DNA of 5,637 nt from Candidatus Woesearchaeota archaeon (lineage in GTDB: Archaea; Nanobdellota; Nanobdellia; Woesearchaeales; UBA10216), in contig JACPBT010000096.1 in assembly GCA_016180145.1 (NCBI GenBank), positions 1 to 5,637 on the forward strand. The letters are read 5' to 3'. The notes beneath the pieces were generated by a model. It was not told the DNA's origin. It saw only the letters and a list, made by a program, of their open reading frames with translations, and ran no database searches. Position numbers and translations under genes: made by a program. Positions 4,783 to 5,637 of the stretch are shown one piece after another. Position 1 is the stretch's first letter. Every line of letters begins with the position of its first letter.

Positions 4783-5637
4783 ATGAAATACATAGCAGAT
4801 TTGCATATCCATAGTAAATATGCACAGGCAACTAGTAAGGATCTTGACTTAGAAAACTTGGAAAAATGGGCAAAAATCAAAGGGGTTTCACTTCTGGGAA
4901 CCGGGGACTTTACACACCCAACGTGGATACAGGAAATAAAATCAAAGCTGAAGGATGACGGCACAGGAATTCTTAGAACCGCTTCAGGGTTTCCGTTCGT
5001 TCTTCAGACAGAAATTTCGCTGGTTTATACGCAAGGAGGAAAGGGCAGAAGGATACATCACATTGCTTATGCGCCGAACCTTGAGGTTGTTGACCAGATA
5101 ACAGAATACCTGCTGACCAAGGGAAGGATTGACTATGATGGCAGGCCGATATTTGGAATCAACAGCATAGACTTTGCTGAGAAACTGCACGAGATCAGTC
5201 CTGATACAGAAGTCGTACCCGCCCATGCATGGACGAGTTGGTTTGGATTGCTTGGAAGCAAATCCGGTTTTGACTCGGTGAAAGAATGCTTTCAGGAAAA
5301 AACACATTTGATTCATTCCATTGAAACGGGGATGTCGTCGGACCCTCAAATGAACTGGCGCATAAGCGCGCTGGACAACATAACGCTGACATCCAATTCT
5401 GACCTTCATAGCTTTTGGCCTTGGAGGATCGGCAGAGAAGCCAATGTCTTTAACATGGACAAATTGAGTTATAAAGGAATATTGGCTGCTATCAGAGAAA
5501 GGAAAGGCTTTGAAGAGACCATCGAAGTTTCGCCCTCATACGGCAAATACCACTTTGACGGGCACAGAAACTGCGGAGTCGTCATGAGCCCTGCTGAGTC
5601 GGCAAAAGTAAAAAGGATATGCCCTGTATGCAGAAGA
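4783..5637 (+). CDS. endoQ: Endonuclease Q homologue, PHP family (partial)
   Basis: The first 285 codons of a PHP-domain protein run off the right edge with no stop. It matches the archaeal endonuclease Q family (TIGR00375 type; usually about 400 residues), which nicks DNA 5' of deaminated bases such as uracil and hypoxanthine. Metal-site motifs appear in order: DLHIH (6-10), LGTGDFTHP (38-46) with Asp42 and His45, TEIS with Glu78 (76-79), HH (92-93), PAHAW (146-150) with His148, and SDLHS (206-210) with Asp207 and His209. GKYHFDGHRNCGV (254-266) and CPVC (280-283) begin the Cys-type zinc-binding domain. The remaining zinc ligand and the helical DNA-contacting C-terminal domain would lie outside the window. 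ATG 4783 is the only sensible start: MKYIADLHIH aligns with the family N-terminus, and the ATG 12 bases earlier is in frame but meets a stop after two codons. The gene is divergent from the zinc-ribbon gene. The family call is strong. EndoQ enzymatic activity is inferred, since bacterial relatives of the TIGR00375 group are less well characterised. Confidence 0.88.
   Translation, partial: MKYIADLHIHSKYAQATSKDLDLENLEKWAKIKGVSLLGTGDFTHPTWIQEIKSKLKDDGTGILRTASGFPFVLQTEISLVYTQGGKGRRIHHIAYAPNLEVVDQITEYLLTKGRIDYDGRPIFGINSIDFAEKLHEISPDTEVVPAHAWTSWFGLLGSKSGFDSVKECFQEKTHLIHSIETGMSSDPQMNWRISALDNITLTSNSDLHSFWPWRIGREANVFNMDKLSYKGILAAIRERKGFEETIEVSPSYGKYHFDGHRNCGVVMSPAESAKVKRICPVCRR

Noticed and set aside
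4984..5409. Minus-strand open frame of 141 codons inside the EndoQ homologue
   Set aside because: The opposite frame carries every PHP metal motif, so this is a shadow.
1..5637. CRISPR array, tRNA, insertion sequence or attachment site
   Set aside because: I saw no regularly spaced direct repeats, cloverleaf, transposase motifs or target duplications; almost all of the window is coding.

Overview
The window looks like a chromosomal segment of an archaeon, most likely a DPANN-type lineage such as Woesearchaeota or Pacearchaeota; the lineage is an inference. The evidence is an archaeal family B DNA polymerase C-terminus, an endonuclease Q-type PHP protein, a small archaeal-style zinc ribbon, AGA/AGG and ATA-rich codon use, and TATA elements about 26 bases upstream of start codons that lack Shine-Dalgarno sequences. 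I see no mobile element, CRISPR array, rRNA, tRNA or integration scar.

Layout, left to right: the 3' end of a family B DNA polymerase gene (+, 1-233) ending in a PCNA-binding motif; a lipoprotein with a degenerate M23/LytM-like domain (-, 251-1558); folC, a folylpolyglutamate/dihydrofolate synthase (+, 1659-2867); a multi-pass membrane protein resembling an ECF transporter S component (-, 2876-3577); a short-chain dehydrogenase/reductase (+, best start 3635, stop 4324); a 93-residue zinc-ribbon protein (-, 4365-4646); and the first 285 codons of an endonuclease Q homologue (+, 4783-5637, open at the right edge).

All seven genes alternate in strand, so no two can share a co-directional operon. 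Convergent pairs are separated by 17, 8 and 40 bases. Divergent pairs are separated by 100, 57 and 136 bases, and those gaps hold the promoters. The 57-base gap has a single recognisable TATA element that seems to serve both the membrane protein and the reductase.

Functionally, the polymerase and EndoQ belong to DNA replication and repair of deaminated bases. FolC is folate metabolism. The S-component-like protein and the reductase beside it could belong to a folate or pterin salvage route, but that rests only on adjacency and family resemblance. The lipoprotein and zinc ribbon have no assignable function. No clearly new system is visible. The best leads are the shared bidirectional TATA, the leaderless promoters that reset a start codon, and the possible folate-salvage neighbourhood.
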